The notes under the pieces were generated by a model. The model worked only from the letters and a program-made list of their open reading frames with translations, had not been told where the DNA came from and did not search any database. A stretch of DNA of 64,000 bases from Nitrosomonas sp. Is35 (GTDB taxonomy: Bacteria > Pseudomonadota > Gammaproteobacteria > Burkholderiales > Nitrosomonadaceae): the NCBI RefSeq assembly GCF_033063295.1, contig NZ_JAWJZH010000001.1, forward strand, positions 2,170,001-2,234,000. Direction: 5' to 3'. This document shows, piece after piece, positions 9,798 through 21,481 of the stretch. Positions within the stretch are counted from its first letter, which is position 1. Every line of letters begins with the position of its first letter. Made by a program: the position numbers and the translations under genes.

Positions 9798-11506
9798 GCT
9801 TCGCTTTGTTTACGTTTGCGCCAGCCTGCCAGTGCCAGTGTTCCGGCTAGCAGCATGCCACCGCCTAAACCGCCCAGAGAGATTTTCTCTGCTGTGCCGT
9901 CTAAGTCGAGTAGGCTGGTTTTCTTGGTTTCAAGATTTTTAACACGTTCTTGCAGTGCAACCATTTCACGGATGCGGGTGTTTTCGTCTTGAATCTCAAC
10001 ATAAGCGCGGTTGATCGGACCCCAGCCTTCGGTGTAGGTCCAGCCGCCTGGGTTAACGTGCGCTAGGCCTACGTGCATCTTGGCCAGGTCGTTTTCATGC
10101 ATTTCCAGCACTTTCAGTTCGATGGCTGCAGGGCTGTTGCCTTTCGACCAGAACAGTTGGGCAAAGTAGGCGTAGCCTTCTTTTTCCGGTGCAGGTGGTG
10201 CAGGACGGTTGGTTTTTTGACCGGTCAGCAGGCCTTCTTTGTACAGTTGATGTACGACTGCATTGGCTTCTTGGTATTTAGCCAGTCCTTCCAATGTGCC
10301 TTTGTCCATCAGATCGAGGTAGGAGCGGGCAAAACGTTCCGAGTGGCATTGGGTACAAGTGACTACCCATGAGTCCAGACGTTTTTCCGACCATTCACTT
10401 TTGATGTTTTCCGCAATTCCAGGAACAAACGGGTAGTTCGCCCAGCGGATTTTTCTGACCATGTTGTGGCTATATTCGCCTTCGTATTCCATGTGGCAGC
10501 CGGCGCAGGTTGGTGCGCTTTGTCCGCCTACTGCATAGGCGTCTTTTAACGGTGCTTCCCAGTTCCATTGGTTGCCCAGCATGCCGACAATTTTGCCGTG
10601 CTTGGACATGGAGTACGCTTCCCAGTTGTTGTGGTCTACGCCGCTGTGACAGGTTGCGCAGGCTTCCGGTCTGCGGGATTCCGCTGCTGAGAATTCGTGA
10701 CGGGTGTGGCATGAGTCACATTTGTTTTGGTTGGTGTGGCACATTGAGCAGCCTTCGGCTACTTCACGTTGTGGCATCGCTGCCCATACGGTAGTTTCTA
10801 CGTTGGCTTTGTAGTCCAGTGCGTGCGATGGGCGTCCATCCGGCCATTGGTCGTGCGGCCAGATCATCGTGTCGCGTTCCGATTCACGTTCCGCAAATTC
10901 TGCCAAGTGACAGGTGCCGCATACATCGGCCGTCGGCATTCTGATGTCTTTGGTGTGGTCGGCTTTTTTCTTCGCACCAATGTCTACGTGACAGTCGATA
11001 CAGCCAACTTCTTTCAGGTTCTCGCCTTCAGCCAGTCTGCCCATCGAGCGAAGGTTCTTTTCGACTTCTTCCAGTTTGGCTTTCTTGTAAAAAGTAGGTT
11101 CGCCCGGTTTCAGGTTGCGCACTTTGTCCAGGTTCGCATGGCTGCTTCTCTTCCATGCTTGTACCCATACCGGTGATTCGTCGGTGTGGCATTCCACGCA
11201 TTCTTTACGGCTTGCTACTTCTTTGTTCGTGGTCGGTGATTTGTAAAATGTCGCCGGATCCAGGTAAATTCCGTACGGGATCGGTTCCCAGTATTGCGCC
11301 AGTGTGCCGCGTCCCGCTCCTTGCGCAGGATCTTTGTAGCGCTTAACCAGCGCTTCGTGCAGTTCCTTCGGCGTTACTTTCGTACGGTCCAGTTTCAACG
11401 CTTCATACAGTTCGTTCGGTACGCTCGGTATGTCAGCCTGGGCCGCTCCTATCAGCATCCCTCCTAACAGTACCGCTACTATCCTCGGCCATAGCTTGCC
11501 TTTCAT
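9794..11506 (-). CDS. hao: Hydroxylamine oxidoreductase (octahaem)
   Basis: This periplasmic enzyme oxidises hydroxylamine in ammonia oxidation and feeds electrons to cytochrome c554. The product has 570 residues. A 24-residue signal peptide ends at AAQA. Eight CxxCH sites are present: CVECH, CIDCH, CGTCH, CSMCH, CDSCH, CATCH, CAGCH and CTQCH. Tyr491 of the precursor, in [10 protein letters not shown], equals Tyr467 of the mature Nitrosomonas enzyme, which cross-links to haem P460. The C-terminus has a hydrophobic helix followed by WRKRKQ, a possible membrane anchor. The ribosome site AAAGGAGAG precedes the ATG. It is first in hao-orf2-cycA-cycB. Confidence 0.98.
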   Translation of the reverse strand: MKGKLWPRIVAVLLGGMLIGAAQADIPSVPNELYEALKLDRTKVTPKELHEALVKRYKDPAQGAGRGTLAQYWEPIPYGIYLDPATFYKSPTTNKEVASRKECVECHTDESPVWVQAWKRSSHANLDKVRNLKPGEPTFYKKAKLEEVEKNLRSMGRLAEGENLKEVGCIDCHVDIGAKKKADHTKDIRMPTADVCGTCHLAEFAERESERDTMIWPHDQWPDGRPSHALDYKANVETTVWAAMPQREVAEGCSMCHTNQNKCDSCHTRHEFSAAESRRPEACATCHSGVDHNNWEAYSMSKHGKIVGMLGNQWNWEAPLKDAYAVGGQSAPTCAGCHMEYEGEYSHNMVRKIRWANYPFVPGIAENIKSEWSEKRLDSWVVTCTQCHSERFARSYLDLMDKGTLEGLAKYQEANAVVHQLYKEGLLTGQKTNRPAPPAPEKEGYAYFAQLFWSKGNSPAAIELKVLEMHENDLAKMHVGLAHVNPGGWTYTEGWGPINRAYVEIQDENTRIREMVALQERVKNLETKKTSLLDLDGTAEKISLGGLGGGMLLAGTLALAGWRKRKQSEA

Positions 11507-11716
11507 CTCTCTCTCCTTTGGTTTTCCATAAGTTTCTTCCTTGCCTCTTCTTTACTTTGCTCTTCTTCTTGTTCTCTTCCACCATGAATACCCTTCATAT
11601 ACCCAGTATCCAGAGCTTTTACTTCCTTTATCTATCCATTCCCTCTGCCCATACAATTCCTCATCCCACAGGCAGTAAGCATCTTCTAGACTACTTAGTC
11701 ACCTCACCACTGTCAA
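11507..11716 (-). promoter_or_regulatory. hao promoter and leader
   Basis: On the minus strand a perfect -35 box TTGACA (11711-11716) is followed after exactly 17 bases by TAGTCT (11688-11693), a weaker -10 box. Transcription would start near 11681 and leave a leader of about 175 bases. The last 80 bases of the leader are almost all purines up to the ribosome site. No other gene is seen in the 309-base gap between rpsT and hao; the rest (11717-11815) is A+T-rich with no clear element. The promoter is predicted by eye. Confidence 0.55.
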
Positions 11717-11815
11717 GGGGACTGTAAGCACGACACCAGCGCATTGTCCAGGTCTTTTTAATATATTTTTTACGCTATAAAATAAAAAAGTAAATTAACT
11801 ATTCACTTAGCCATT

Positions 11816-12082
11816 TTAGCTATTTAGCATTTTGATGGCAGCAGATAATCGGCTTTTATAACGCGCAGCCTTATTTTTATGAATGATGCCTTTACCGGCA
11901 ATTGAATCAACAGTTCCCAAGGAGCTATTGAAAGCATTTTGCGCCAATTCCTTATTTCCTGTTCCAATTGCCTTTCTAACTGATTTTATCGCAGTACGTA
12001 ATTTAGACCGCAAACTGACGTTATATTCTCTGCGTTTGACCGCTTGCCTCGCACGCTTTCTTGCTTGTGCACTGTTAGCCAT
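11816..12082 (-). CDS. rpsT: 30S ribosomal protein S20
   Basis: This small basic ribosomal protein binds 16S rRNA. It has 88 residues starting [19 protein letters not shown], which fits the family exactly; an in-frame start 7 codons upstream is not supported. It is rich in Arg, Lys and Ala and ends in [13 protein letters not shown]. It is a stand-alone gene transcribed toward hao. Confidence 0.96.
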   Translation of the reverse strand: MANSAQARKRARQAVKRREYNVSLRSKLRTAIKSVRKAIGTGNKELAQNAFNSSLGTVDSIAGKGIIHKNKAARYKSRLSAAIKMLNS

Positions 12083-12265
12083 AAAAATCCACAGCTCCTT
12101 CAAAGAAAAAGGGTTAGATACTACTTTCTTTTTTTCTATATTGCAACCATAACTGCCTAAAACCTGAAGTAAATCTACAAAATCTCAAACATTTTAATGA
12201 CTACTGCTCATCATGATAATTTTTAAAACTACAATTATAAAATCGATGATAGATTCCTATTGATT

Positions 12266-12646
12266 CTATTTTATAGAGCGTGGGGGTTTACAATAAAAAC
12301 GCGATGGATATTCCGGATTGCGCTGTTTATTCCGAATAACGTCACCGCCTTCGTTGACACAGACCATTACCGATTTGTCTAGATTGGGAAAATATTCATT
12401 AGATCCTGGTTGAGCCGAGGTTGGCGGTACCTTTTCTCTGATTCTAGCGCAAAGAGCTGGCTCATTTGGTTTTGGCCGGTCATTTTCCATCGCTGGCAAT
12501 GGACAAAGATTACAAGGGTCTCCAGGACATAAACAGCCTTCGCAATTGGCTAGTATCGGTGTCGCATAGGCAATTAGCCCTATACCGAGCAATAAACTCG
12601 CACTGATTTTAAATACTGATAAAAACATTCTTACACCTTTCGTCAT
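12266..12646 (-). CDS. Small exported cysteine-rich protein, function unknown
   Basis: I do not recognise the family. The 126-residue product has an N-terminal signal peptide (hydrophobic stretch SLLLGIGLIAYATPILA). A short segment follows with six cysteines closely spaced (CEGCLCPGDPCNLCPLP), then a polar C-terminal part with three more cysteines. The clustered cysteines suggest disulfides or metal binding in the periplasm. A second in-frame ATG at 12628 has a good ribosome site (AAAGG) and may be the real start. It is divergent from the next gene. Confidence 0.7.
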   Translation of the reverse strand: MTKGVRMFLSVFKISASLLLGIGLIAYATPILANCEGCLCPGDPCNLCPLPAMENDRPKPNEPALCARIREKVPPTSAQPGSNEYFPNLDKSVMVCVNEGGDVIRNKQRNPEYPSRFYCKPPRSIK

Positions 12647-12809
12647 ATTTTTCCACCTGAAAAATTTTATCTCAACTTTGTTTTTACATCTTTAATAATG
12701 ATTTGATAATCGATAACAATCAGCAGAAGCATCTGCTTTTTGTTATACTGATTTTACCTGAACTTAGATTGAGCTAAGAGTAACGCAAAAAACTTTGAGT
12801 CCATAAATC

Positions 12810-13163
12810 ATGATAATGAATCTCAATTTAAAACTATTAAAATCTACTTTATGCATACTGAGTGTTCTGGTCGCCTCGTTTGCTCGTGCCGAAACCATTG
12901 AGCTTCTACAAAAAAATGCCAGTGCGGCATATGAAAAAATGATGGAATCCAAGCAAGCTGCTGAATCTTTGATGAAAGACGTTACTTTCGCTGAGAAAAA
13001 ACTAGCCACAGCTAAGCAAAAAATGATTGAAGCTGAACGCGAAGCCGAAACAGCCAGGAGAAAATCGGAGCAAGCTAGGGTTGCGATGCAACAGGCAACT
13101 AGCCGGTGGAAACAAGCATCCGATACGCTAGCAAATGAATGGGGCAAATCGGAAATCAAGTAG
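12810..13163 (+). CDS. Exported coiled-coil protein, function unknown
   Basis: The product has 117 residues. The signal peptide (about 1-27, ending SFARA) is followed by an almost uninterrupted helix rich in Ala, Glu, Lys and Gln from residue 30 to 110, including EKKLATAKQKMIEAEREAET, which should form a coiled coil in the periplasm. No enzymatic motif is seen. The opposite strand is also open but encodes a Ser/Ala-rich sequence with no domain, so this strand is preferred. The end overlaps the convergent acetyltransferase gene by 8 bases. An ATG two codons in is an alternative start. Confidence 0.72.
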   Translation: MIMNLNLKLLKSTLCILSVLVASFARAETIELLQKNASAAYEKMMESKQAAESLMKDVTFAEKKLATAKQKMIEAEREAETARRKSEQARVAMQQATSRWKQASDTLANEWGKSEIK

Positions 13164-13605
13164 TCAAAGTTGATTCTCTGATGAAGAGTGTCATTTTGAC
13201 ATGCGGAATACCAGCCTCCATGAATTCTTCTCCCATAATTTGAAATCCAAATTTTTTATAGAATGGTATAGCGTTCGTTTGTGCATGCAACTGCGCTTCA
13301 AACTGACGCCGTTTTATTAATACCTGCAATAAAGTTGTCAGCAACGCACTGCCCAAACCTTGACCGCGCCATTCTTTTAATACCGCCATACGGCCGATAT
13401 GGCCATCCGGTAATAATCGCGCTGTGCCCACCGGCTGCCCAGCTTTATTTAAAACAAGCACATGCACGCTGGCTGCATCAAACTGATCCCACTCTAATTC
13501 TTCCGGAACCTGCTGTTCGCGAATAAACACCGCTGTTCGTACTGCGCGCAGAGCAGTCGCAGCTTCTTCCCAACTTACGATTTGTACAGCATCAGCATGG
13601 CTCAC
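13156..13605 (-). CDS. GNAT family N-acetyltransferase
   Basis: The 149-residue product is a single GNAT domain that should transfer an acetyl group from acetyl-CoA to an unknown amine. The acetyl-CoA pyrophosphate loop is visible in LKEWRGQGLGSALL, preceded by the beta strand IGRMAV and followed by FYKKFGFQIMGEEF. It resembles the ElaA/YjcF type. It lies 20 bases downstream of purA on the same strand and may be co-transcribed with it. Confidence 0.88.
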   Translation of the reverse strand: MSHADAVQIVSWEEAATALRAVRTAVFIREQQVPEELEWDQFDAASVHVLVLNKAGQPVGTARLLPDGHIGRMAVLKEWRGQGLGSALLTTLLQVLIKRRQFEAQLHAQTNAIPFYKKFGFQIMGEEFMEAGIPHVKMTLFIRESTLTT

Positions 13606-13627
13606 GATTAACTTCTAGTAAGCGGCA

Positions 13628-16110
<2,483 letters not shown>

Positions 16111-16148
16111 ATTTACGATTGAAAGCCGTCAACAAAAAGAAAAAAACA

Positions 16149-16340
16149 TCAACTGAAAATAAGAAGCACCATTAATCCGACTAACATCGAAGTCAAACCT
16201 ACAAACCGGATCTGATTATCGTTAATCTCTGTTAGTTTTCTAAATGCTTCCCGCCATGTCTGCGGCGATAGAAAGGGTAACATTCCTTCTAAAATCAACA
16301 TCAATGCAATTGCATTAAGAAAAGTTTCCCACATATTCAA
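16149..16340 (-). CDS. DUF2065 family small membrane protein
   Basis: The 63-residue protein has two transmembrane helices (about 5-22 and 44-62) around a cytoplasmic loop containing SPQTWREAFRKL. It belongs to the YjeT/DUF2065 family, regularly found between hflC and hisZ or purA. Its function is not known. It is separated from hflC by about 200 bases containing an imperfect hairpin. Confidence 0.85.
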   Translation of the reverse strand: MNMWETFLNAIALMLILEGMLPFLSPQTWREAFRKLTEINDNQIRFVGLTSMLVGLMVLLIFS

Positions 16341-16394
16341 AACAAACTCCGGATTTATCGTGCCAACCTGATTTCTCTACAAGAAACAGAAAAA

Positions 16395-16452
16395 TTAAGA
16401 GGCTCTGATGTAATCGCATATACAAGAACCATTACGATTTCCAGAACCTCTT
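16395..16452 (-). repeat. Imperfect inverted repeat between hflC and the DUF2065 gene
   Basis: AAGAGGCTCTG near 16395 and CAGAACCTCTT near 16442 pair with one mismatch, and the inner bases (TAATCG and CGATT) extend the stem. There is no T-run after it. It may be a weak terminator or attenuator in the hflC to purA transcript. Confidence 0.4.
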
Positions 16453-16545
16453 TCTCAGTAATTACATAATCGAGTTACATAAAACCACCTAGGTATGCTA
16501 TGCAGAAATTGCGTTTACACTCTCATCCATACCGTCCCTCGTTAC

Positions 16546-17421
16546 TTATTTGCTGACTGCCGGATTTCTCAGATACTTGAAAAAATCGGAGGTAGGCTCC
16601 AACACCAGCATGTCGCCCTTGTTTTTAAATGATTGCTTATAAGCATCGACGCTACGCCAGAAAGCATAAAATTCCGGATCTTTCTGAAATGCGGTGGCAT
16701 AAGTCGCTGCCGCTTGACTATCACCATCACCCATCGTTTTTTGCGCTTCCCGGTACGCTTCAGCTAAGATGACTTCACGCTGTCTGTCGGCATCCGCACG
16801 AATCTTCTCTGATTCAGCCGCACCGGTAGAACGTAATTCATTAGCAACTCTTTTACGTTCCGCTTCCATACGTCTAAATACCGACTCACTGACCTCCTGC
16901 GGAAGATCGACACGCTTCAAGCGGACATCAACCACTTCCACACCAATAGAGCGCGCATCGCTATCCGCTTTCTGACGCATAATCTCCATAATGACATCAC
17001 GCTCGCCCGAAACCACATCGTGAACTGTGCGATTACCAAATTCATCGCGCAAGCTCGCATTGATAGTTTGAGCCAAACGTGTCTGTGCCAGTGCTTCATC
17101 GCCACGCACGCTGATGTAATATTGTTTTACATCAACAATACGCCACTTCACAAACAAATCCACCAAAACATTCTTTTTCTCTGAAGTAATAAAACGCTCT
17201 GGTTCTTCGGTATTCATTGTCAGAATGCGTTTCTCAAAATAACGAACATTATGAGCAATTGGAATTTTGAAATATAAACCAGGTTCGGTTTTAACATCGA
17301 TAACTTCCCCCAGCTGGAATAGAATGGCTTGCTGCCGCTCATCCACAACATAAATAGCTGAGCTACCCAGGAAAAAAATCGCAATAACAATACCTGAAAA
17401 TACTGATGTAAAACTTTTCAT
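16546..17421 (-). CDS. hflC: Protease modulator HflC
   Basis: This SPFH/band-7 protein partners HflK in the inner-membrane complex that regulates the FtsH protease. The product has 291 residues. One N-terminal transmembrane helix (about 5-25) is followed by the band-7 domain (AIYVVDERQQAILFQLGEV) and a coiled-coil region rich in Ala, Glu and Arg (VRLKRVDLPQEVSESVFRRM). It starts directly after the hflK stop, so the two are translated together. Confidence 0.95.
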   Translation of the reverse strand: MKSFTSVFSGIVIAIFFLGSSAIYVVDERQQAILFQLGEVIDVKTEPGLYFKIPIAHNVRYFEKRILTMNTEEPERFITSEKKNVLVDLFVKWRIVDVKQYYISVRGDEALAQTRLAQTINASLRDEFGNRTVHDVVSGERDVIMEIMRQKADSDARSIGVEVVDVRLKRVDLPQEVSESVFRRMEAERKRVANELRSTGAAESEKIRADADRQREVILAEAYREAQKTMGDGDSQAAATYATAFQKDPEFYAFWRSVDAYKQSFKNKGDMLVLEPTSDFFKYLRNPAVSK

Positions 17422-18612
17422 CTATCTTGCCTCCCGTTCGCGACTGCGAAAAGATTCTCGAGCCCGCACACTGCTACCCTCAGATGTCGCTTCCTGCATC
17501 ATAGGCTGCACGGCTACAGGTGAAACCGATGATGGCGCTCCGCTCATATTAATCAATTTATCCAATGGCAAGTACAAAAGATTGTTACCGCTTTTCTGAT
17601 CAACAATAACCTTGCTGGTGTTAGAAAGCACTTGCTGCATCATGTCCAGATATAAACGTTCACGCGTAACTTTCGGCGCTTTACTATATTCAGCAAGAAT
17701 CTGTTCAAAACGGCTGGCATCGCCCTCCGCACTGACAATCACACGTTGTTTATAACCCTCTGACTCCTGAATCAACCGAGCCGCATTACCCACCGCTCTT
17801 GGAATCACGTCATTGGCATAAGCCTGGCCTTCGTTCTTTTGCCGTTCTCTGTCTTGACCGGCTTTAACCGCATCGTCAAAGGCTGCTTGAACTTGCTCAG
17901 GTGGTTGCGCGTTTTGCATCGTCACTCTGCTGATCGAAATACCAATCTCATAACGATCCAAAATCTTCTGCATTAATTGCGTTGCATTAGCTGCAACTTG
18001 CTCACGGCCTTCGTAAAGAACATAGTCCATTTTACTTTTACCGATTACTTGACGGATTGCCGTTTCTGCCGCTTGCAAAACAGCTTCGTCAGGATTCCTA
18101 TTCTTAAATAGGAAATTTTCCGGGTTATTCAATATGAATTGCACCGCAAATTGAATATCGATGATGTTTTCATCATCGGTTAACATCAATGATTCCCGCA
18201 ATACTTTACTGCGCACATTGTTACGATAACCAATTTCAACCGTACGAACTTGACTGACGTTCACTAATTCTACTTTTTCAACTGGGTAAGGTATATGCCA
18301 CCGCAAGCCTGCCGGCGCGGTATCCACATACTGGCCGAAACGCAACACAACGCCTCTATGCCCTTCATCCACGATATAAAATCCGCTTGCTAACCAGACT
18401 ACCGCAAGCAAACCAAGAATCATTGCAATGCTACTGCCACTTTGCGGCTTGGGGCTTGGAGTGTTAGAACCAGAGCCGTCATCGCCTCCGCCGCCTTTTT
18501 TTTGCCCGAAAATATTATTGATCTTTTTGTTGACATTACGCAGTACGTCATCCAGATCCGGCGGTCCAGAATCACCTTTGTTTTTTCCCCATTGTGGATC
18601 ATTTAATCCCAT
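17422..18612 (-). CDS. hflK: Protease modulator HflK
   Basis: This is the HflC partner in the FtsH-regulating SPFH complex. The product has 396 residues. A Gly/Ser/Asp/Pro-rich cytoplasmic N-terminus (about 1-60) precedes one transmembrane helix (about 62-82) and the band-7 domain beginning FYIVDEGHRGVVLRFGQYVD. The C-terminal tail is low in complexity and ends SFRSREREAR. It stands between hflX and hflC, with 21 bases to hflX. Confidence 0.95.
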   Translation of the reverse strand: MGLNDPQWGKNKGDSGPPDLDDVLRNVNKKINNIFGQKKGGGGDDGSGSNTPSPKPQSGSSIAMILGLLAVVWLASGFYIVDEGHRGVVLRFGQYVDTAPAGLRWHIPYPVEKVELVNVSQVRTVEIGYRNNVRSKVLRESLMLTDDENIIDIQFAVQFILNNPENFLFKNRNPDEAVLQAAETAIRQVIGKSKMDYVLYEGREQVAANATQLMQKILDRYEIGISISRVTMQNAQPPEQVQAAFDDAVKAGQDRERQKNEGQAYANDVIPRAVGNAARLIQESEGYKQRVIVSAEGDASRFEQILAEYSKAPKVTRERLYLDMMQQVLSNTSKVIVDQKSGNNLLYLPLDKLINMSGAPSSVSPVAVQPMMQEATSEGSSVRARESFRSREREAR

Positions 18613-18633
18613 AATAATTCCTGTTTTGTTCGT

Positions 18634-19821
18634 TCAAAAAAGTTCTTGTACCGTAGCACAATCTCCAGTTATTTTCGGAATATCTGTAGATTCTTCATAT
18701 AATTTCTTAGAGTTTTCTACTGCTGCTTCTGTCAATGCCTGTCTTACAAGTGCTATTCCGTCACCAGTTTTTGCACTTAAACGAATGCGCGATATTCTAT
18801 CATATTCATCACGCGTGCAACCTTTACTAGCTTCTGCTAAGTCAGTCAGATCAATCTTGTTTAAAATTAAAATTTGCGGAATCGTATCGGCGCCAATTTC
18901 TCTCAAAATCTTATTCACTTCTTCAATTTGCTCATCCCGGTTAGGACTGCTGGCATCGATGACATGCAACAAGATATCAGCTTGCACAGTTTCTTCGAGT
19001 GTGGCACGAAAAGCTGCCACCAAGGTATGCGGTAGTTCTCGAATGAATCCTACCGTGTCTGAAATGACTACCGGCCCTCCTCCAGCAAGAAATAATTTTC
19101 GTGTCGTCGTGTCTAATGTGGCAAACAATTGATCGGCGGCATACGTTTGTGCGCGGATCAACTTATTAAATAAAGTAGATTTCCCTGCATTGGTATAACC
19201 AACAATAGATACCGACAATACATTGGTACGCTGTCTTGATCGCCTCTGCACAGTACGCTGGCGCTGTAAAGTTGCGAGTTTCTCTTTGAGCAATTTAACA
19301 CGCTTCCGGATCAAGCGGCGATCTGTTTCCAATTGCGTTTCACCCGGACCACGCAAACCGATCCCCCCCTTCTGCCTTTCCAGATGAGTCCAGCCGCGCA
19401 CAAGACGGGTCACCAGATGTTCTAGCTGTGCAAGCTCTACTTGCAACTTCCCTTCATGACTTTTAGCACGCTGAGCAAATATATCCAAAATCAGACTGGT
19501 GCGATCAATGACGTTACAATTTAACCGCAATGCTAAATTGCGCTGCTGTGCCGGAGACAAATCATGATTAAATACAACGAGTGTAGCGTTATTTAACGAG
19601 CTCAGCCGTGCAATCTCGTCGACTTTACCGCTACCAATATAAGTTGTCGGGTCAGGCCGCGAACGCTTCCCTTCCAGAATCGCCACAACTTGAAGTCCTG
19701 CACTAATAGCCAGTTGCTGCAATTCCTGCAAGCTATCAGCATGAGTGCTACTGCCAAAATCAATACCGACCAGTATCGCTGCAATGGCAGCATTCGCTCT
19801 ATCCATACCTGATTCAAGCAT
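18634..19821 (-). CDS. hflX: Ribosome-associated GTPase HflX
   Basis: HflX is a GTPase that splits or rescues stalled ribosomes, often under heat stress. The product has 395 residues. The N-terminal HflX domain is followed by a helical linker with the glycine-rich GGIGLRGPGETQLETDRR signature. The G domain follows with G1 GYTNAGKST, G3 DTVGFIRELP and G4 LNKIDL. Its start overlaps the hfq stop by one base (TGATG), indicating coupling. The order hfq-hflX-hflK-hflC is conserved in Gammaproteobacteria and Betaproteobacteria. Confidence 0.96.
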   Translation of the reverse strand: MLESGMDRANAAIAAILVGIDFGSSTHADSLQELQQLAISAGLQVVAILEGKRSRPDPTTYIGSGKVDEIARLSSLNNATLVVFNHDLSPAQQRNLALRLNCNVIDRTSLILDIFAQRAKSHEGKLQVELAQLEHLVTRLVRGWTHLERQKGGIGLRGPGETQLETDRRLIRKRVKLLKEKLATLQRQRTVQRRSRQRTNVLSVSIVGYTNAGKSTLFNKLIRAQTYAADQLFATLDTTTRKLFLAGGGPVVISDTVGFIRELPHTLVAAFRATLEETVQADILLHVIDASSPNRDEQIEEVNKILREIGADTIPQILILNKIDLTDLAEASKGCTRDEYDRISRIRLSAKTGDGIALVRQALTEAAVENSKKLYEESTDIPKITGDCATVQELF

Positions 19822-20066
19822 CAGGCATCACGTGTATCCAATGTTTCTATGGGAATAGTAACGGCTCTTGCAGGCACTACCGTAGAAATCGCATGTTTGT
19901 ATACCATTTGCGTAACCGAGTTTTTCAACAACACAACATATTGATCGAATGAATCAATCTGCCCTTGTAATTTAATACCATTCACTAGATATATCGATAC
20001 CGGAATATGCTCTTTCCGTAATATATTCAAAAACGGATCTTGCAGTAACTGTCCCTTGTTACCCAT
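19821..20066 (-). CDS. hfq: RNA chaperone Hfq
   Basis: Hfq is the hexameric Sm-like protein that helps small RNAs pair with mRNAs. The product has 81 residues. Sm1 ([20 protein letters not shown], then [19 protein letters not shown]) and Sm2 ([12 protein letters not shown]) motifs are intact. The C-terminal tail is short, as in many betaproteobacteria. It is the first gene of the hflX-hflK-hflC run; the ribosome site AGGGAG precedes the ATG. Confidence 0.97.
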   Translation of the reverse strand: MGNKGQLLQDPFLNILRKEHIPVSIYLVNGIKLQGQIDSFDQYVVLLKNSVTQMVYKHAISTVVPARAVTIPIETLDTRDA

Positions 20067-20222
20067 GGGTAACTCCCTATTCTAATTATTGGTTATCGGA
20101 ATAGTGACTCTACTTTATTTTTTAATGTAAATCTATACCTGATTGCACTAATACAGTAGAGCCATCATATTAATCTAAATCAACTACTGCCCGTAGCATC
20201 ACTTACCTGATTTGGCGGTTCA

Positions 20223-20260
20223 CAGACATTCAGATTGTGCGTTGACAACCTGAATGTCTG
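20223..20260. repeat. Perfect 11-bp inverted repeat in the ccp-hfq gap
   Basis: CAGACATTCAG (20223-20233) and CTGAATGTCTG (20250-20260) are exact complements around a 16-base loop. It lies about 65 bases beyond the peroxidase stop and 157 bases before hfq. No T-run follows on either side. The loop contains TTGAC on the plus strand. It could be a transcript end structure for the peroxidase gene or an operator for hfq. Confidence 0.55.
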
Positions 20261-20324
20261 GATATTGATTCCCCGGTTTTGTTTCAATATTAAAATTGCT
20301 TATTTTTCAGCAACCTGTTCATTA

Positions 20325-21317
20325 TTAGAACGGCACAGATCTTGGGGTATTATTGTTGGATGGCGGCAAAACCGGTAGTTTAATATCAGGTTGATCACCG
20401 GTTAATGTTTTTAAGAAAGCAACGATGCTATCAATTTCTTTCTTATTGAAATCACGGTCCAACTGAATTTTACCCATGGTTTTTACGGCATCTTCCAAAG
20501 TCGCTGCCGCGCCATCGTGAAAGTAGGGATAGGTTAATTCAATATTGCGCAAAGTCGGTACTTTAAAAACATTCAAATCGGTATCTTTTCCAGTGACCGC
20601 TTTTCTTCCTTCCGCTTTGCTTGCGGTTTTATACGGATGATGCACGCCGAACTTTTGATAAAGCGCGCCGCCAACTGCCGGGCCGTTATGACAACCGGCA
20701 CAACCGCTGCTCTTGAATAATTCATAACCTTCGACTTCTTGCGCATTCAATGCTTTTTTGTCACCTTCCAGCCATTTATCGAAACGCGATCCCGGTGTAA
20801 CCAGTGTTTCTTCGAAAGCGGCGATTGCGGTGGTTACCCGGTCAATATCAACCTGATCGGAACCAAATGCTTTTGCAAAATGAGCACGGTACTGAGGAAT
20901 GGATTGCAGCACTTCGACAGCCACTTTATGGGTTGAAGCCATTTCACCTGGATTGGCAATCGGACCGCCGGCTTGTTCTTTCAGATCTTTTGCGCGTCCA
21001 TCCCAGAATTGCGCCAAGTTCATACTGGCATTAAGAACGGTCGGGGCATTAATCGGACCTTGCTGCCATTTATGACCGATCGAGGTTGGAATATTATCCG
21101 TTCCGCCCATGCTCAAATTATGGCAAGAGTTACATGAAATAAATCCTGACTTTGACAAACGAGGATCAAAAAACAACATTTTACCCAGTTCAACCACATC
21201 AGCATTTGCTACTTTTGCGGCTTTAATGGGCTGAATAGGTTCATTGGCTGAAACATTAATCGAAGTGACAAGAGCGCCAATCGATAACAGTGACGCAACC
21301 ACTGCACGTATCTTCAT
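20325..21317 (-). CDS. Di-haem cytochrome c peroxidase (CcpA/MauG family)
   Basis: This periplasmic enzyme reduces hydrogen peroxide with electrons from small cytochromes. The product has about 330 residues. The ATG at 21317 is chosen because GGAG lies 7 bases upstream and the protein then begins with a clean signal peptide (MKIRAVVASLLS to VSANE). Two haem motifs, CNSCH and CAGCH, mark the low- and high-potential domains. Family blocks include FFDPRLSKSG, FWDGRAKDLKEQA and FKVPTLRNIELTYPYFHDG. It is a single gene. Confidence 0.93.
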   Translation of the reverse strand: MKIRAVVASLLSIGALVTSINVSANEPIQPIKAAKVANADVVELGKMLFFDPRLSKSGFISCNSCHNLSMGGTDNIPTSIGHKWQQGPINAPTVLNASMNLAQFWDGRAKDLKEQAGGPIANPGEMASTHKVAVEVLQSIPQYRAHFAKAFGSDQVDIDRVTTAIAAFEETLVTPGSRFDKWLEGDKKALNAQEVEGYELFKSSGCAGCHNGPAVGGALYQKFGVHHPYKTASKAEGRKAVTGKDTDLNVFKVPTLRNIELTYPYFHDGAAATLEDAVKTMGKIQLDRDFNKKEIDSIVAFLKTLTGDQPDIKLPVLPPSNNNTPRSVPF

Positions 21318-21481
21318 CGGTATTCTCCATAAGTAAATAAATAAAAAAACGGCTGTGATGGCGCAGCCGAACACGCCTGATGAAACACCCACACATGGGA
21401 ATTTGTAAAAAGCGGAACGGCTTAACTGCGTTCCTGTTACTTGCAGAGCAACTTAAAAACCCTGCAAAACTCTCAGACGAA

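Noticed and set aside
12764..13159. Minus-strand open frame of 131 codons opposite the coiled-coil protein
   Set aside because: The opposite strand has a clean signal peptide and coiled coil; this frame is the complement of repetitive Ala/Glu/Lys codons.
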